46,609 nucleotides of DNA, from the NCBI RefSeq assembly GCF_000577815.1, contig NZ_CBYM010000026.1, forward strand, positions 1-46,609. The letters run 5' to 3'. The stretch is from Clostridium saudiense (GTDB taxonomy: Bacteria > Bacillota > Clostridia > Clostridiales > Clostridiaceae). Under the pieces are notes generated by a model, which worked only from the letters and a program-made list of their open reading frames with translations, had not been told where the DNA came from and made no database searches. The position numbers and the translations under genes were made by a program. Below, one piece after another: positions 1-7,693 of this stretch. Every line of letters starts with the position of its first letter. The stretch's first letter is position 1.

Positions 1-157
1 AAGTTAAGATAAACACTTAAAAGATAAGTTAAACTTAAATAATTAAAGATATAGCTTTTTACTTATATTCACATTAGTAGTAATATTTATAGCAAGACTA
101 GTCAAAAAATAATTTTTAAATTTTAAAATTAACAATAAAAGTTAAGGAGTGTAACTA

Positions 158-664
158 GTGGAAACTATTGGTATAAAACTAAGCCGAGAAGTATATAAAT
201 CAGATGCAGAAAAAATGGCTGATTGGCTTAGCGATAAAGAAATATCAAGTAATTTAAATGAAGGAGTAAATGCAAAGGAAAATCTAATCAATATTATAAA
301 TAGAATAGATATGCCTATATTAACTCATTTATTTAATAATAATTGTAGTTTTTTTACTATTAAAAGCGCATATGAAACAATAGTTTTTTTAAGGTTAATA
401 CCAAAGAATGATGGAGTTGAGATAGTAATTGCTGTTGGAGAAAAAGAGTTGTGGGGGAAAGGTATAGGGCATAAAGCTGTGCTAGAAGCCTTAAAAAAAG
501 CTTTTTTTGATATGAGAACAGAGAAGGTAGTTGCAAAAATAAAAAAGACAAATAAAAGATCAAGAAATTTATTTAAAGGAATTGGATTTATGGAAGTTAA
601 AGAGTTAGAAAGAGAAATTGAATATAAAATAACTAAAGAAACTTTTTTTAAAATAGCTTCATAA
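158..664 (+). CDS. GNAT-family N-acetyltransferase
   Basis: A 168-residue protein of the GNAT fold, which transfers an acetyl group from acetyl-CoA to an amine; the substrate cannot be read from sequence. The C-terminal half carries the acetyl-CoA binding region (GKGIGHKAV, about residues 100-110), then a helix and the typical ending KTNKRSRNLFKGIGF, as in RimJ/RimL-like acetyltransferases. The start is a GTG, chosen because AAGGAG (144-149) lies at correct spacing and no in-frame ATG fits. The N-terminal 50 residues are less typical of the family. It appears monocistronic, with a terminator about 180 nt downstream. The family call is firm; the specific role is unknown. Confidence 0.8.
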   Translation: METIGIKLSREVYKSDAEKMADWLSDKEISSNLNEGVNAKENLINIINRIDMPILTHLFNNNCSFFTIKSAYETIVFLRLIPKNDGVEIVIAVGEKELWGKGIGHKAVLEALKKAFFDMRTEKVVAKIKKTNKRSRNLFKGIGFMEVKELEREIEYKITKETFFKIAS

Positions 665-843
665 TATTATAAATTATAGGTATGACTTTGATGACACATA
701 TAGTAACTTCTGAATAAGTATCATTACTATGTAAATACTAATATGTGTTTATAAATATAAATATAAAACTTTTGAATACTTAAATTAATTAATGATAACG
801 ATTTAAACCATATCGAATGAGAAGATATTACCATTAGATGGGA

Positions 844-865
844 GTGGCGAAAGCCACCTTTTTTT
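844..865 (+). terminator. Rho-independent terminator with GAAA tetraloop
   Basis: GTGGC-GAAA-GCCAC is followed by a run of seven T. It is a canonical intrinsic terminator, but lies 180 nt past the acetyltransferase stop, so it may end a separate short transcript or leader. Confidence 0.75.
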
Positions 866-973
866 ATAAGTAAAGAAAATGTGATACATCTAATGCTAGT
901 AATTAAAAAGAAGATTTTATTAAGGATAGATTTTTAAATCTATACCTGAACACTAATATAAATTATATATAAC

Positions 974-1007
974 ATTAAAAAGTGTAGGAAAATCTACACT
1001 TTTTAAT
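974..1007. repeat. 14-bp perfect hairpin upstream of carD-like gene
   Basis: ATTAAAAAGTGTAG (974-987) pairs perfectly with CTACACTTTTTAAT (994-1007) around a 6-nt loop. It sits 7 nt before the GAGGAGG ribosome binding site of the carD-like gene. It may terminate upstream transcription or form a leader hairpin. Confidence 0.6.
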
Positions 1008-1030
1008 ATTATTGAGGAGGATGATTTTTC

Positions 1031-1430
1031 ATGTTTAAGATTGATGATTATATAATGTACGGTATGACAGGGGTATGTAAAGTTATAGATATAACTAATG
1101 AGAAATTTTTAAATTCCAATGCGAAAGATAATTTCTAAAGGATATATGACTTCATTAATAAATGATATGACTAATATGGAGACGTTATGGATAGATGATG
1201 AAAAAACAAGAAATAAGCAATTCAAAACAATGCTTAAAAGTGGTAAATGTGAGGATTTAATTAAATTAATATTTAATAAAAGGTATTCAAAATCTATTAG
1301 TAAAAAATTAAATAAGGCTGACAAGGAGATTATAAAAGAAGCAGAAAGATTATTAAATGAAGAGTTTGCAGTTATTTTAAATATTTCTCCTAATGAAGTA
1401 AACTCATATATATCAAGTCAAATATCTTAA
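1031..1430 (+). pseudogene. CarD/CdnL-like transcription regulator, internally deleted
   Basis: The ATG at 1031 has a strong GAGGAGG site (1014-1020) and opens with MFKIDDYIMYGMTGVCKVID, the start of the CarD/CdnL RNA-polymerase-binding domain. That frame stops at 1136-1138 after 35 codons. From 1119 another frame continues with MRKIISKGYM and a helical C-terminal domain (METLWIDDEKTRNKQFK, then KSGKCEDLIKLI) typical of the same family, ending at 1430. Intact clostridial members are about 160 residues, so roughly 30 codons between FLN and MRKI appear deleted, with loss of frame. CarD-like proteins bind the RNA polymerase beta subunit and stabilise promoter complexes. The break removes much of the interaction domain, so the gene is probably inactive. 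Confidence 0.8.
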
Positions 1431-1488
1431 TAAGGTATTTTTATACTATGTTGGTATGTGTTTTGAGAATTATCTTCACCATAAAATT

Positions 1489-1513
1489 TACGATAGAAAT
1501 ATCGTGTATTTTT
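1489..1513 (+). terminator. Putative terminator after carD-like pseudogene
   Basis: TACGATA-GAAA-TATCGTG (1489-1506) is followed by TATTTTTT. The stem is short but has a stable tetraloop and a T-tract. Confidence 0.55.
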
Positions 1514-1693
1514 TAATTGTTAAAATATATTACTTTCACAACTTCATTTTATACCCAATATTATGTAAGAAAATATTTAAAAATATTATAAAGCAGGTTT
1601 TGAATAAGAGAAAATAAGAGAATTATAAATGATAAAAGAATCTGTATATGTGATATAATTTATTTAATGTTAGTAATTAAGAAGGGAAAGTAT

Positions 1694-2677
1694 ATGAAAG
1701 TTAAAATACAAGATGTAGCTAAAAAGGCAGGGGTTTCACCAACTACTGTATCAAGGGTTCTTAATAATAGAGGATATATAAGTGAGGAAACAAGGGAAAA
1801 GGTTAATAGAGCAATGAAGGAACTTAATTATGTTCCAAATGATGTTGCACGTTCATTATTTAATAAAAGAACTAATTTAATAGGATTAATTATACCTACT
1901 GTAAGTAATCCTTTTTTCGGAGAACTCACTTTTTATATAGAGACTATTTGTAATTCTATTGGATATAAAGTTTTGATTTGTAACAGTCTTAATAATATTG
2001 AAAATGAAAAAAAATATTTAGAAATGCTTATGAGAAACCAAGTTGATGGAATTATAGTTGGAACACATAATCAGGGGATATTAGATTATAAAAATGATAA
2101 TTTAGCTGTTGTATCTATTGATACATATTTATCAGAAAATATACCAATCATAGGATCGGATAATTATAATGGAGGAAAGATAGCAACAGAACTTTTATTA
2201 GATAAAGGATGTAGGAATATAATTAATATAGATGGAGAAGTTAATTTAAGAACACAAGCAAGATTAAGAAAAATTGCATATGAAGATGTAATGAGGGCAA
2301 GTAATCAATTACCTATAACTTATGAAGTTATGGGGGCATTTGATAGTAAAAATCAAATTGAGATTGCAAAGCAAATCTTAAATGAACATCCAGAAGTAGA
2401 TGGAATTTTTGCAACAAATGATTTATTTGCAGCAGCCTTTATAAATGAAGCTAGAAAGCGTGGCAGAAAAATACCAGAAGATATAAAAGTGGTGGGGTAT
2501 GATGGAACTGAGACAAGTAGAAGCTTGTTGCCAGATTTAACAACTATAAAACAACCAATAGAGCTCATAGCAAAAACATCAATTGATGTATTGATAAAGG
2601 AAATTGAAGGAGATTTCTCCTGTAAAAAGTCTCAGATAGCACTTCCAGTATCACTTTTAAAGGGTAAAACCACATAA
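1694..2677 (+). CDS. LacI-family transcriptional repressor of the sucrose operon
   Basis: A 327-residue LacI/GalR regulator. The N-terminal helix-turn-helix and hinge helix are clear (KIQDVAKKAGVSPTTVSRVL), followed by a periplasmic-binding-protein-like effector domain (LIGLIIPTVSNPFFGEL, then DGIFATNDLFAA and VVGYDGTETSR). The start at 1694 is preferred over an ATG at 1667, because AGAAGGG lies just before it, the HTH begins at residue 3, and the upstream ATG lies only 8 nt past the -10 element TATAAT (1654-1659), leaving almost no leader. The gene precedes a sucrose-type permease and a GH32 hydrolase whose promoter holds LacI-type operators (2764-2793), so it probably represses that operon and responds to a sugar such as sucrose or fructose. 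The family is certain; the effector is inferred. Confidence 0.88.
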   Translation: MKVKIQDVAKKAGVSPTTVSRVLNNRGYISEETREKVNRAMKELNYVPNDVARSLFNKRTNLIGLIIPTVSNPFFGELTFYIETICNSIGYKVLICNSLNNIENEKKYLEMLMRNQVDGIIVGTHNQGILDYKNDNLAVVSIDTYLSENIPIIGSDNYNGGKIATELLLDKGCRNIINIDGEVNLRTQARLRKIAYEDVMRASNQLPITYEVMGAFDSKNQIEIAKQILNEHPEVDGIFATNDLFAAAFINEARKRGRKIPEDIKVVGYDGTETSRSLLPDLTTIKQPIELIAKTSIDVLIKEIEGDFSCKKSQIALPVSLLKGKTT

Positions 2678-2702
2678 AATTATAAAAAATTTATATTTAT
2701 GG

Positions 2703-2749
2703 ATAACATACTAAAAGATATTAATAGGTTTTAGTATGTTATTTTTTTA
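2703..2749 (+). terminator. Terminator of the lacI-type gene
   Basis: ATAACATACTAAAA (2703-2716) pairs perfectly with TTTTAGTATGTTAT (2729-2742) and runs into seven T. It separates the regulator from the permease-hydrolase operon. Confidence 0.85.
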
Positions 2750-2763
2750 CAAAAAAATATATG

Positions 2764-2799
2764 AAACCGGTTGACATATAAAAGCGGTTGACATATAAT
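2764..2799 (+). promoter_or_regulatory. Consensus promoter overlapped by two LacI-type operators
   Basis: TTGACA (2771-2776) and TATAAT (2794-2799) are both perfect and are spaced 17 bp apart. The palindrome AACCGGTT (2765-2772) overlaps the -35 box and fits the LacI/GalR operator core. A related AAGCGGTT lies in the spacer (2782-2789). The 14-nt stretch CGGTTGACATATAA occurs twice, at 2768-2781 and 2785-2798, one 17-bp period apart. Repressor bound here would directly block RNA polymerase. Confidence 0.8.
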
Positions 2800-2845
2800 T
2801 TATTTAACAAATAAAAATGTTTACAAAAAGAGGGGGATTTTAAAA

Positions 2846-4084
2846 ATGTCAAAATCAAAAGTAGTGTATTTAAAATTGAGTGCTTATTTCTTTTTCTTCT
2901 TTGTAACTTGGTCAGCAAGTTATTCATTATTCTCTATTTGGCTTGGACAAGAAATAAATTTAAGTGGAGCAGATACTGGTATTGTATTTTCTGTAAACGC
3001 TATCTTTGCTTTATGCATGCAACCTTTATATGGTTATATTTCTGATAAGATAGGATTAAGAAAAAGTATACTTACATTTATAAGTGTATTATTAATTTTT
3101 GTGGGACCATTTTATATATATGTTTATGGACCTTTATTAAAATACAATACAATTTTAGGTGCAGTAGTTGGTGGAATTTATTTAGGAACAGCATTTTTAG
3201 CTGGTGTTGGAGCAATTGAATCTTATGTAGAAAAAATAGGGCGTAAGTATAATTTTGAATATGGACGTTCTAGAATGTGGGGGTCATTAGGATGGGCTGC
3301 TGCTACTTTTTTTGCTGGACAGTTATTCAATATCAATCCTAATATTAATTTTTGGATTGCATCTATTTCAGCTATCATATTATTCTTTATAATCTTATCT
3401 ATATCAATAGAAATGAGTGATGAAGATTTAGAAAAAGCTCAATCTGTCAAAATAAAAGATGTGTGTTTGCTTTTCAAATTAAAAGAGTTTTGGCTTTTTA
3501 TACTTTATGTAATCGGTGTAACTTGTTTCTATAATGTTTATGATCAACAATTTCCGTTATATTATTCATCTATGTTTAGTTCAAAAGAAATAGGTAATCA
3601 GATATTTGGTTACTTGAATTCATTGCAAGTATTTTTAGAAGCAGGAATGATGTTCATGGCACCATTTATAGTAAATAAAATTGGTGCTAAAAAGGGATTA
3701 ATTCTTGCAGGATTGTTAATGAGCTTTAGAATTATAGGTTCAGGATTAGCAACAGAGCCAATATTAATATCATGCATGAAATTACTACATTCAGTTGAAT
3801 TACCAATAATGCTCATTGCAGTATTTAAATATTTAGCAGCTAATTTTGATACTCGTTTATCTTCAATACTATATTTAGTTGGTTATCAGTTTGCTTCTCA
3901 AGTAGGTGCAACAGTATTATCACCAGTAATAGGTAGATTTTATGATACTGTAGGTTTCAGCAGTACTTATATTATAATGGGATGTATAGTTTTAGTATTT
4001 ACAATAATATCAATGTTTACTTTAGCTAGTACAAAAAAAGAAAATCTAGATACGACAAAAGTAGGAAACGTAAATAGTTTATAA
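2846..4084 (+). CDS. LacY-family sugar:proton symporter, probable sucrose permease
   Basis: A 412-residue, 12-TM major facilitator protein of the oligosaccharide:H+ symporter (LacY/CscB) family, acting in the cytoplasmic membrane. Residues essential in LacY are visible: E125 and R143 in a loop with FEYGRSRMWG (LacY E126/R144 region), R295 in MSFRIIGSG (LacY R302), and H315 and E318 in HSVELP (LacY H322/E325). The proton-coupling machinery therefore looks intact. It starts after an AGAGGGGG site, follows the operator-controlled promoter, and lies 18 nt before the GH32 hydrolase. Import without phosphorylation plus an intracellular sucrose hydrolase resembles the csc sucrose system. The specificity for sucrose is inferred from the neighbour. 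Confidence 0.85.
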   Translation: MSKSKVVYLKLSAYFFFFFVTWSASYSLFSIWLGQEINLSGADTGIVFSVNAIFALCMQPLYGYISDKIGLRKSILTFISVLLIFVGPFYIYVYGPLLKYNTILGAVVGGIYLGTAFLAGVGAIESYVEKIGRKYNFEYGRSRMWGSLGWAAATFFAGQLFNINPNINFWIASISAIILFFIILSISIEMSDEDLEKAQSVKIKDVCLLFKLKEFWLFILYVIGVTCFYNVYDQQFPLYYSSMFSSKEIGNQIFGYLNSLQVFLEAGMMFMAPFIVNKIGAKKGLILAGLLMSFRIIGSGLATEPILISCMKLLHSVELPIMLIAVFKYLAANFDTRLSSILYLVGYQFASQVGATVLSPVIGRFYDTVGFSSTYIIMGCIVLVFTIISMFTLASTKKENLDTTKVGNVNSL

Positions 4085-4102
4085 AGTGGAGGGAAAATAA
4101 TA

Positions 4103-5581
4103 ATGTTAGATAAAAGAATTTTAAAAGCAGAAGAAGTTTTAAAAAAGGAAAAAGAAAATGTAAATAAGGAATATAGACTTGGATATCATATTATGGCACC
4201 AGCTAATTGGATTAATGATCCTAATGGACTTATTCAATATAAAGGAGAATATCATGCGTTTTATCAACATCATCCTTATGATGAAAACTGGGGGCCTATG
4301 CATTGGGGACATGTTAAAAGTAAGGATTTAGTAAATTGGGAACATTGCCCTGTTGCATTAGCACCAGGAGATGAATTTGATAAGGGAGGGTGTTTTTCAG
4401 GAAGTGCAGTAGAGGATGATGGAAATCTTGTTTTAATTTATACAGGACATAATTATATAGATAAAGAAAAAGATATATTTTTCGAAAATCAAAATATTGC
4501 AGTAAGTAAAGATGGTGGAATTACTTTTGAAAAATATGAAAACAATCCTGTTATAGCTAAACCACCTGTAGATAGTATACATCACTTTAGGGATCCTAAA
4601 GTTTGGAAACATGAGGACAAGTGGTACATGGTTGTTGGAAATTCTACAAAGGATAATATAGGAAGAGTAATATTATATACTTCTTCAGATTTATATAAAT
4701 GGGATTATGTTGGAACACTTGCAACAAGCAAAGGTGAGCTAGGGTATATGTGGGAGTGTCCTGATTTCTTTAAGCTGGGAGATAAGTATGTATTGAGTTT
4801 TTCACCACAAGGAATTGAAAAGAAAGATGGCAAATATCCTAATTTATTTCAAACTGGATATATAGTTGGAGATTATGATTATTCTAATAATAAATTTGAA
4901 CATGGAACATTTAATGAATTTGATAATGGACATGATTTTTATGCTGTTCAAACATTTTTAGATGATAAAGGACGCAGAATTGCAATAGGATGGATGGATA
5001 TGTGGGAATCTGATATGCCTACTAAAAAAGATGGATGGTGTGGAGCATTAACCCTTCCACGTGAATTAACATTAAGCTCTGATAATAAGATAATGATGAA
5101 TCCAGTTGAGGAATTAAAAACACTAAGAGAAGAGTGTATTTTACAAGAAGAAAATATAGATGTATATGAAAATAAGAGTTATGAATTAAAAACAAATGAA
5201 AGAATGATGGAACTTAACATTACATTTGATTTATCTGAATTTGATGCAGATAAAGTTGGAGTTAAGATAAAAGGAAGTGAGGAAGAAGAATTAAGTTTAA
5301 ATTATAATAAAGATATTTCAGAGTTAATTCTTGAATGCTCTAAATGTGGTAAAAATAAGGATGGGGCTAGAAAGGCTATTTTAAATAAGCAAGAAGAATT
5401 TTCATTAAGAATATTTATAGATAGATCATCAGTTGAAGTATTTGTTAATAATGGAGAGGCTACAATGACAAGTAGAATTTATCCTAAGAATAAATTTGAT
5501 GAACTTGAAATTTACTCAAATGGTAATGGAGCAAAAATTAAATGCATAGAAGTATGGAAATTAAGAGATGTATGGAAATAA
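4103..5581 (+). CDS. GH32 sucrose hydrolase (sucrose-6-phosphate hydrolase family)
   Basis: A 492-residue glycoside hydrolase family 32 enzyme that splits sucrose or sucrose-6-phosphate into glucose (or glucose-6-phosphate) and fructose. The five-bladed propeller carries the nucleophile D39 in WINDPNG, the transition-state stabiliser D164 in RDPK, and the acid/base E218 in WECPDF. A C-terminal beta-sandwich with DRSSVEVFVN follows. No signal peptide is present, so it acts in the cytoplasm. The start has GTGGAGGGA 9-16 nt upstream. Because the co-transcribed importer is a proton symporter and not a PTS, the natural substrate is more likely free sucrose, despite similarity to ScrB. Raffinose or short fructans are possible alternatives. 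Confidence 0.9.
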   Translation: MLDKRILKAEEVLKKEKENVNKEYRLGYHIMAPANWINDPNGLIQYKGEYHAFYQHHPYDENWGPMHWGHVKSKDLVNWEHCPVALAPGDEFDKGGCFSGSAVEDDGNLVLIYTGHNYIDKEKDIFFENQNIAVSKDGGITFEKYENNPVIAKPPVDSIHHFRDPKVWKHEDKWYMVVGNSTKDNIGRVILYTSSDLYKWDYVGTLATSKGELGYMWECPDFFKLGDKYVLSFSPQGIEKKDGKYPNLFQTGYIVGDYDYSNNKFEHGTFNEFDNGHDFYAVQTFLDDKGRRIAIGWMDMWESDMPTKKDGWCGALTLPRELTLSSDNKIMMNPVEELKTLREECILQEENIDVYENKSYELKTNERMMELNITFDLSEFDADKVGVKIKGSEEEELSLNYNKDISELILECSKCGKNKDGARKAILNKQEEFSLRIFIDRSSVEVFVNNGEATMTSRIYPKNKFDELEIYSNGNGAKIKCIEVWKLRDVWK

Positions 5582-5661
5582 TTTTATAATTGCTTTTATT
5601 AAAGGATGTTTATTTTAATTAAGAATTAATAGATAATGTTATAAGTAAATTTAATACAATA

Positions 5662-5760
5662 AAAAGAGCAACCAAGTTGATATGATCTCTTTATAGTAGA
5701 CAGTTTAAATAATAAAACTGTAACTATAGAGGGAGCATATCACAAAGTAGTTGCTCTTTT
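5662..5760. repeat. MITE-like inverted repeat inside a terminator-type hairpin
   Basis: The outer arms AAAAGAGCAAC (5662-5672) and GTTGCTCTTTT (5750-5760) pair perfectly. Inside lies a pair of imperfect, about 28-bp terminal repeats (5678-5706 and 5715-5742) that begin TGATATG in inverted orientation and contain CTATAGAGGGAGCATATCA on the right side. They resemble the terminal repeats of IS3-type elements with almost all internal sequence gone. No clear target duplication is visible. The whole structure would fold as one hairpin ending in CTCTTTTATTTT and may serve as the terminator of the sucrose operon. The IS3 link is from memory of such ends and is not certain. Confidence 0.55.
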
Positions 5761-5916
5761 ATTTTACATTATAAAAATTAAATTAGTTATTAATATTATC
5801 TATTTTTATAGGATTAAAACATACTTCAAAGTCTTTACAATGGAATAGGATATACTTAGAGAATATAACATGGTAAAAGAGTTACCAGTAAGTGAACATG
5901 GTGGAGTGATGCTTTA

Positions 5917-5949
5917 TTTATAATAATGAAATGATAGAAGAAGTAATTA
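5917..5949 (+). pseudogene. Relic of an HRDC-coding segment
   Basis: A 33-nt stretch matches 7277-7309 of the downstream NERD-HRDC gene at 31 positions and keeps the same reading frame (NNEMIEEVI against NNEMMEEII). It has no start or surrounding domain. It is best read as a leftover fragment of a second copy of that gene. Confidence 0.45.
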
Positions 5950-6011
5950 TTAAAAAACAGTGCAAAATATAATAATATCTTAAAGTAAGGAGTTGTATCA
6001 TAGGTGAATAT

Positions 6012-6320
6012 ATGAAAAAGGTTATTAATGAACAATTAATTTATGAAATACTTTCTGTTGTAGAAGAAATCCCTGAAGGGAAAGTAGCTACATATGGACA
6101 AATTGCTAAACTTATTGGCAGAGACAAAAATGCACGTCTTGTTGGGAAGGTTCTTAGCCAGGCAGAATTTTATGGGAAATATCCATGCCATCGTGTGGTA
6201 AATTATGCTGGCAGACTAGCCCCGGGGTGGAAGGAACAACGATTTTTACTATTAGGAGAAGGTGTATCTTTTAAGGATGAGAATCATGTTGATATGAAGA
6301 AAAATCAGTGGGATTATTAG
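6012..6320 (+). CDS. MGMT-family DNA-binding/alkyltransferase-like protein
   Basis: A 102-residue protein equal to the C-terminal DNA-binding domain of O6-alkylguanine-DNA alkyltransferases. It has the winged-helix region GKVATYGQIAKLIG and the active-site motif PCHRVV with Cys59 present, followed by GRLAPGW. It lacks the N-terminal domain of Ada/Ogt. Short relatives known as alkyltransferase-like proteins replace the cysteine with tryptophan and only flag lesions; here the cysteine remains, so direct dealkylation is possible. The start has AGGTGA (6002-6007) close before it. It lies 9 nt before the NERD-HRDC gene and is probably co-transcribed with it. A damaged second copy of part of this gene lies at 13163-13255. 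Confidence 0.82.
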   Translation: MKKVINEQLIYEILSVVEEIPEGKVATYGQIAKLIGRDKNARLVGKVLSQAEFYGKYPCHRVVNYAGRLAPGWKEQRFLLLGEGVSFKDENHVDMKKNQWDY

Positions 6321-6329
6321 GAGTTAGGT

Positions 6330-7412
6330 ATGGCGATATTTAAAAATTTACTAGGAATAAGGGAAATTAAATCTCCTATATTTTATAAAGAATTTAAAGA
6401 AGAAAATAGACAATTATTTGATTTAATAGAGTTAAGGGATAAAGTTAAATCAAATAAAAAAGAATATATAGAAAGGGATATAACATTTTTAAAAGCAGGA
6501 ATTCAGGGAGAAAGGAATGTATATTTTGAGATTAAGAATTCCTTTATTCCTATGATATGTCTACATGATATAAGGATACAAGATGGAGATTATGTTGCGC
6601 AATTAGATTTTATACTAATAACAGCACAGTTTATTATGATTTTAGAAACTAAAAAGCTTAATGGTGATATATACGTAAATCAATCAGGAGACTTTATTAG
6701 ATACATAAAAAATAGAAATGGAGAAGTTATTAAGAAAGAAGGAATTTATAGTCCTATAGCGCAAAATGGTAGGCATGTAAGAATAGTGAAGAATATGCTT
6801 ATTAAAAATGGCATTATTAAGAATTTACCTGTTATATCTGGTGTAGTTATAGCTAATCCAAAGAGTATAGTTAATAAATCGAAGGCTCCAAGTAAAATTA
6901 AGTATGAAATCTTTAGATATGATCAATTGACTGATGTAATAAGTAATAAAATTAATTATTATAAGAAGGATTATAATATATTTGAGGATATAATGAAGAA
7001 TATAGGTGAGTTTTTCATTAAAAATAATAAATCAATAACATTTGATTATAATAAAAAGTATTCTTTAACAGAAGAGGATTTTATTAAACAAGGTGTTGAA
7101 GAAACATTTAAGGAAAGTGTTAAAGAGGAGATTGTGGAAAGTGTTATTGAGAAAGTAGTAGAAGCTAAAATAGAAGTGGGAGTTAAAAAAGAAAAATCAT
7201 ATGAAGAATTGGTTGATGAATTAAAGCAGTATAGGTTAAATAAAGCAAAGGAAGAAAAAGTGAAACCGTATTTTGTTTATAATAATGAAATGATGGAAGA
7301 AATAATTAAGATGAAACCTAAAAATGAGGAAGAACTTATTGCTATTAGAGGTTTTGGACCAGTTAAAATTGAAAAATATGGACAGGATATAATAGATATA
7401 ATTAAATTATAA
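6330..7412 (+). CDS. NERD nuclease-related domain protein with C-terminal HRDC domain
   Basis: A 360-residue cytoplasmic protein. Residues about 55-170 form a NERD domain, a PD-(D/E)xK nuclease-like fold, with the signature pieces GIQGER, QLDFI (D93) and ILETKK (E106, K108) in the expected order. A charged linker (about 245-300) leads to an HRDC-type helical module (about 300-360, EEELIAIRGFGPVKIEKYG), which in RecQ helicases and RNase D binds nucleic acid. The combination suggests DNA processing or repair, consistent with the MGMT-like gene 9 nt upstream. AGGAG precedes the start. Whether the nuclease is active, and on what, cannot be decided from sequence. Confidence 0.78.
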   Translation: MAIFKNLLGIREIKSPIFYKEFKEENRQLFDLIELRDKVKSNKKEYIERDITFLKAGIQGERNVYFEIKNSFIPMICLHDIRIQDGDYVAQLDFILITAQFIMILETKKLNGDIYVNQSGDFIRYIKNRNGEVIKKEGIYSPIAQNGRHVRIVKNMLIKNGIIKNLPVISGVVIANPKSIVNKSKAPSKIKYEIFRYDQLTDVISNKINYYKKDYNIFEDIMKNIGEFFIKNNKSITFDYNKKYSLTEEDFIKQGVEETFKESVKEEIVESVIEKVVEAKIEVGVKKEKSYEELVDELKQYRLNKAKEEKVKPYFVYNNEMMEEIIKMKPKNEEELIAIRGFGPVKIEKYGQDIIDIIKL

Positions 7413-7546
7413 GTTTGGATAGAAAATATTTTGAGAATGTATAATGAAATAAGGGATAGGGGTAAGGAACGCATTGACTACACCATTAAACCAATGAAAA
7501 TAATTTCAGTGTATTATATAATGATTTAGAATTGGTAATAATGAAC

Positions 7547-7617
7547 CGTATCATAAATAAGTGAGGTTTTTACTGAAATTGGATTATTAATATAGGTGAG
7601 AGCTTATTTATGATTCG
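7547..7617. repeat. Inverted repeat downstream of the NERD-HRDC gene
   Basis: CGTATCATAAATAAG (7547-7561) pairs with CTTATTTATGATTCG (7603-7617) with one mismatch across a 41-nt loop. The left arm with the following GTGAGG is similar to the inverse complement of the sequence at 13047-13067, so it may belong to a small repeated hairpin family. Confidence 0.5.
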
Positions 7618-7627
7618 CATCAACAAT

Positions 7628-7668
7628 AAAATCCACTAAAATATAAGAAATGTTTTAGTGGATTTTTT
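7628..7668. terminator. Terminator of the araC-type gene, probably bidirectional
   Basis: AAAATCCACTAAAA (7628-7641) pairs perfectly with TTTTAGTGGATTTT (7653-7666), with T-runs on both strands. It lies between the convergent NERD-HRDC and AraC-type genes. Confidence 0.8.
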
Positions 7669-7693
7669 AATTTGTAGTATAAATATATTATTG

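Larger units (their letters stand above)
665..1030. other. 366-base intergenic region with terminator and inverted repeats
   Basis: No gene is supported here. The region holds a GAAA-loop terminator (844-865), a 9-bp inverted repeat CATTAGATG/CATCTAATG (832-840 and 887-895) that encloses it, and a 14-bp perfect hairpin (974-1007) just before the carD-like gene. The nested pairing could be a regulatory RNA. I do not recognise a known riboswitch class in it. Confidence 0.5.
5582..6011. other. 430-base intergenic region with repeat and gene relic
   Basis: The region holds a long nested hairpin (5662-5760), then AT-rich sequence, then a short relic similar to the HRDC-coding part of the NERD-HRDC gene (5917-5949), and the leader of the MGMT-like gene. 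A short reading frame at about 5870-5923 (MVKELPVSEHGGVMLYL) has no recognisable family and is probably also debris. Confidence 0.5.

Noticed and set aside
1667..1693. ATG 1667 as start of the LacI-type repressor
   Set aside because: It lies only 8 nt after the probable -10 box, so it would be nearly leaderless, and the added nine residues include the ribosome binding site of the better start at 1694.
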